From: JACDAE01 sp034438015
Lineage (GTDB): Bacteria; Chloroflexota; Ktedonobacteria; Ktedonobacterales; Ktedonobacteraceae
DNA length: 24,416 bases
Assembly (NCBI GenBank): GCA_034438015.1
Contig: DAOTTD010000184.1
Location: 1-24,416 of the forward strand
Direction of reading: 5' to 3'
The position numbers and the translations under genes were made by a program. Below the pieces are notes generated by a model. It was given only the letters and a program-made list of their open reading frames with translations, did not search any database and had not been told where the DNA came from. Every line of letters starts with the position of its first letter. Positions within the stretch are counted from its first letter, which is position 1. This document shows positions 21,895-24,416 of the stretch, one piece after another.

Positions 21895-22157
21895 TATCAA
21901 ACCTCCCAACACGATGATCTTGTTTTAAGAGAGAATAGTGGAATTATCTAAGACAAGCTTTATTTTTTCACTGTCATCCAGTGTAGAGGGGCGATACGGT
22001 AGCCGTCAAGGAACCGGCAAAAATGTACTACGATATGTCAACTAGAGTCCTGCACTACTAAACATTAACAGCACATAACCACGCTTCAATCCACCATCCA
22101 GTAGCGTAGCCCTTCCACATAACCGCCTTTTGACAGCACTACTGACAGCATCACCAG
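21895..22157. other. Gene-free gap upstream of the surface protein
   Basis: 263 bp between two minus-strand genes. It should contain the surface-protein promoter and possibly an integrase attachment site. A short direct repeat TGACAGCA occurs twice near 22130-22148, next to the integrase stop. No tRNA was seen. Confidence 0.4.
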
Positions 22158-23306
22158 CTAATTTGAGGGATTTTCCCCCCATAACAGGGTATCTAAGCGC
22201 GACACTATTTCCGCTTGCATCGCATCGGAAACATGCGTATATTTCCACGTCTGTTCGAGATGAGCATGTCCTACTCTATGCTGGATCGCCTTTTGATTGA
22301 TGCCCATTTCCATCATGAGGGTGATGGCGGTATAGCGCAGGTCGTGGATGCGGATCTCTGGAAGTCCTGCCCGTGCTAACAGGCGGTGAAACTTGCTGGT
22401 ATTGGTGGTCTTCAACAGATATCCCCCTTTGTCATTCGAGAAAACCAGATCGAGGCGTTGCCATTTCTCCCCTGCTCGTTGTTGCATCTCACGTTGTCGT
22501 ATGCGGTGCTCTTGCAGAACGGCAAACACAGAAGGGGAAAGCATGATCTCTCGTTCGCTCGTCGCTGTCTTTGGTTCTCCTTCACTAATCCCTTTTCTTA
22601 AGTGACTCACGGTTCGATGAATAGAGACCGTCCCTTTCTCGAAGTTGATATCCTCCCAACGGAGCGCCGTGATCTCCCCATGACGCATCCCTGTATCAAG
22701 CAAGAGCACAATCATGGCCTCTAATTCGTGCCCTTTGGCTGCGGCCAGGAGTTGTCGCGCTTGTGGTACTGTAAGCGACTGAGACTCTCCTTCTGCACCG
22801 TGCTTTGGCAGTGTCACATCCTCGCTGACATTGCGCGGGACCAGTCGCCAGCGAACGGCAGTATCGAGGGCTTTATGGATCACTTTATGAAAGTTGATCA
22901 CTGACTCCGCAGCATACCCCGCTTTTCGTTTACTGTTATAAAAGCTCTGGATCTGTTGCGCGGTGAGTTTCTGTAGTTCAATGTGACCAAGTGCAGGGAG
23001 GATATGCTTATAGATGCAGTTTTCGTAGCGTTCGATGGTACTATCTCTCAAGTTCGGCTTTTGCACCTCATCAAACCATCGTAGCAGGTAGTCTTTCAAT
23101 TTCTGTTTCGGTCCCGTTGCAAGGGTGCCTTGTTTCTGTGCTTGCAACGCTTGCTGCAGCTTCTCATACGCTTCTTTGCGCGTCTCACCGTAGACAGACC
23201 GCCTTTTGCCTGTTTCCTCTACAAGGAAACTTCCCGTCCAACGTCCGTCGCTTTTACGCTGGTAAATGGAACCTTCACCGCGTCCACGTCGTTTTCCTTT
23301 TGTCAT
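22158..23306 (-). CDS. Tyrosine recombinase/integrase
   Basis: 382 residues. N-terminal arm-binding domain (GEGSIYQRKSDGRWTGSFLV, about 9-28) of the AP2-like kind. SAM-like core-binding domain about 65-165 (LKDYLLRWFDEVQKPNLRDS). Catalytic domain with Arg in TGMRHGEITALRWEDI, HDLRYTAITLMMEMG supplying the second His/Arg pair (Tyr replaces the more usual following His), GHAHLEQ, and Tyr nucleophile in WKYTHV. Ribosome site AAAGGATAG precedes the ATG. Known: integrases of phages and ICEs of the Tn916/ICEBs1 type. No excisionase or cognate element backbone is visible, so it may be a remnant or the edge of an element running to the left. Confidence 0.92.
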   Translation of the reverse strand: MTKGKRRGRGEGSIYQRKSDGRWTGSFLVEETGKRRSVYGETRKEAYEKLQQALQAQKQGTLATGPKQKLKDYLLRWFDEVQKPNLRDSTIERYENCIYKHILPALGHIELQKLTAQQIQSFYNSKRKAGYAAESVINFHKVIHKALDTAVRWRLVPRNVSEDVTLPKHGAEGESQSLTVPQARQLLAAAKGHELEAMIVLLLDTGMRHGEITALRWEDINFEKGTVSIHRTVSHLRKGISEGEPKTATSEREIMLSPSVFAVLQEHRIRQREMQQRAGEKWQRLDLVFSNDKGGYLLKTTNTSKFHRLLARAGLPEIRIHDLRYTAITLMMEMGINQKAIQHRVGHAHLEQTWKYTHVSDAMQAEIVSRLDTLLWGENPSN

Positions 23307-23330
23307 GATGGATCTATCCTTTCAAACAGG

Positions 23331-23366
23331 CACCGCTCCAGCTGGTGTGTGCCAGCTGGAGCGGTG
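23331..23366. repeat. Perfect 15 bp hairpin
   Basis: CACCGCTCCAGCTGG (23331-23345) and its exact reverse complement (23352-23366) are separated by TGTGTG. It lies directly upstream of the integrase start. No T-run follows on either strand. Confidence 0.85.
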
Positions 23367-23382
23367 TCCAATACGTACGTTG

Positions 23383-23415
23383 CTCACTGCTGCTTCAATT
23401 TGAAGCAGCAGTGAG
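23383..23415. repeat. Perfect 16 bp palindrome
   Basis: CTCACTGCTGCTTCAA and its exact reverse complement surround a single T at 23399. A one-base centre suggests cruciform or dimer-binding DNA more than an RNA terminator loop. It lies 16 bp from the preceding hairpin. Confidence 0.85.
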
Positions 23416-23440
23416 GCCCGACACATTGTCGGGAAAGTCG

Positions 23441-23578
23441 TTTGCGAGAGGCAGGTGTGACGCCCTCCTTGAGCGTAGCCTCTCGCATGGCTCTACAGGC
23501 CGGTAGAAGTGGAAAGAGGGCAAACAATGCCCTCATAGAGAGTGGTGCATAGGAGATTGGTCCTGAGCCTCTCGCAAA
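23441..23578. repeat. Inverted repeat in the CRISPR-proximal leader region
   Basis: TTTGCGAGAGGC (23441-23452) is matched by GCCTCTCGCAAA at 23567-23578, and the inner ten bases recur at 23478-23487 (GCCTCTCGCA). The set lies in the 200 bp before the first CRISPR repeat and may belong to the leader. Confidence 0.7.
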
Positions 23579-23601
23579 TACTGGTATTTGGCGGCTGCTC
23601 A

Positions 23602-23610
23602 TGCTACACT
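23602..23610 (+). promoter_or_regulatory. Candidate extended -10 promoter of the CRISPR array
   Basis: TGCTACACT forms an extended -10 (TGn plus TACACT at 23605-23610). No good -35 box is seen at 17 nt. Transcription would start about 6 nt before the first repeat, in the direction expected from the repeat ends. Confidence 0.5.
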
Positions 23611-23622
23611 AGAAGGGTAGGA

Positions 23623-24250
23623 GTCAGAACGGCTTTTCCAGCCCGTCAGGGATTGAAACCTCAGGCATGTGATCCCTCCTTCTCTTCGGCAAGTTGTCAG
23701 AACGGCTTTTCCAGCCCGTCAGGGATTGAAACAGGATCGATGCGCGCCAGTGCTTTGTTGTCTGTCATGTCAGAACGGCTTTTCCAGCCCGTCAGGGATT
23801 GAAACTATCGTCCGTGGGAGCGGCTCTTCTGGATTTTCCAGGGTCAGAACGGCTTTTCCAGCCCGTCAGGGATTGAAACTACAAAGGTCCCGTCGTCGCG
23901 TTAATACTATTTACGTCAGAACGGCTTTTCCAGCCCGTCAGGGATTGAAACGCAAGTTATACCTTGCTGAAGCATCCATGTTTGGCAGGCGTCAGAACGG
24001 CTTTTCCAGCCCGTCAGGGATTGAAACACATGCAAGTCTTTTGCTATACTTGCGTATGTCCTTCCGTCAGAACGGCTTTTCCAGCCCGTCAGGGATTGAA
24101 ACACGATTTACACGTATGTACCCGCGTCGCACGATCACAGTCAGAACGGCTTTTCCAGCCCGTCAGGGATTGAAACACCATTCATCGACAGGGAACTTTA
24201 GTTTTATGGTGGTGTCAGAACGGCTTTTCCAGCCCGTCAGGGATTGAAAC
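23623..24250 (+). CRISPR. CRISPR array, nine 37 bp repeats, eight spacers
   Basis: Nine identical 37 bp repeats start at 23623, 23696, 23769, 23843, 23915, 23991, 24066, 24140 and 24214. Each begins GTCAGAACGG, has a GGCT/AGCC stem in the middle and ends GGGATTGAAAC. Spacers are 36, 36, 37, 35, 39, 38, 37 and 37 bp and all differ. The ATTGAAAC end is the usual 5' handle of type I and type III crRNAs, so transcription is read left to right with the leader on the left. The last repeat is undegraded, and no cas gene lies in the window. Apparent reading frames across the array are translations of the repeats. Confidence 0.97.
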
Positions 24251-24372
24251 TGGAGAGGGACCCAACTCGCCCGAGCCATAAGCACCGTCACACTACAGTT
24301 GCACTTCTTAAACTGAACAATACTCATCCAAAAAGAGAAAAAACGCTTCAAGCACTTTTCAGTGACATGTGG

Positions 24373-24406
24373 CACTCTGTACTTGTCAAGTACGAAACAG
24401 AGTGTT
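24373..24406. repeat. Hairpin beyond the array
   Basis: A two-part stem: CACTCT with AGAGTG outside and GTACTT with AAGTAC inside (loop GTC, a GAAAC bulge on the right side). It may terminate or process the CRISPR transcript; no T-run is visible. The stretch 24251-24372 holds no gene that I can support. Confidence 0.6.
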
Positions 24407-24416
24407 GCATGAAAGA

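Noticed and set aside
23331..23415. Hairpins as a retron msr/msd RNA
   Set aside because: No reverse transcriptase gene is present in the window.
23542..24247. Open frames on both strands across the CRISPR array
   Set aside because: They are repeat translations with VRTAFPARQGLK or VSIPDGLEKPF recurring every repeat unit.

Overview
The window reads as an accessory-rich chromosomal or megaplasmid segment from a bacterium of the Ktedonobacteria type (Chloroflexota). This is inference from gene content: TIR domains joined to NB-ARC/TPR, membrane-anchored baseplate-J-like proteins, Pro/Thr-rich single-pass surface proteins, IS256-family debris and large serine recombinases. No rRNA or tRNA was seen to fix the taxonomy.

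Left part (1-7,650), minus strand then plus strand. A TIR-NB-ARC-TPR STAND protein (224-2653, -) lies downstream of the most notable locus, a two-gene split borosin. It has a stand-alone tetrapyrrole-methylase-fold peptide alpha-N-methyltransferase (2798-3613, -) and, upstream on the same strand, a 98-residue precursor (3855-4151, -). The precursor has an N-terminal helical binding domain and a hydrophobic tail containing a tandem LVIVRP/LVVIRT motif. An IS256-family element with a broken transposase (4493-5774) separates this locus from a small hypothetical gene and a second TIR protein (6346-7260, +).

Middle part (7,645-15,282). A ribbon-helix-helix protein and an acidic small protein end at a bidirectional terminator shared with a convergent HTH-GNAT fusion. 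A well-formed sigma70-type promoter overlapped by an inverted repeat then leads, through a structured leader, into a five-gene operon (9669-12613). This encodes small cysteine-containing proteins and two single-pass membrane proteins, one resembling an FG-GAP/VCBS protein and one baseplate-J-like. An internal hairpin terminator precedes the last gene. After a long palindrome come a 55-residue ORF and an overlapping large serine recombinase with a Myb/SANT-like tail. The recombinase ends inside what looks like the severed 3' part of a phage portal gene, marking a probable element boundary near 15,240.

Right part (15,243-24,416). Two small phage-context genes and an uncharacterised acidic-linker protein (-) are followed by an ABC exporter operon: an HlyD/MacA-like adaptor, an ATPase with several degenerate motifs and an FtsX-like permease without its extracellular domain. 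A Pro/Thr-rich type I membrane protein (-) and a tyrosine integrase (-) follow. The window closes with two perfect hairpins and a nine-repeat CRISPR array read left to right, with no cas gene in view.

Taken together, the window is a mosaic of at least three mobile entities (IS256, a serine-recombinase element and a tyrosine-integrase region), defence-type genes (two TIR proteins and a CRISPR array) and a RiPP locus.
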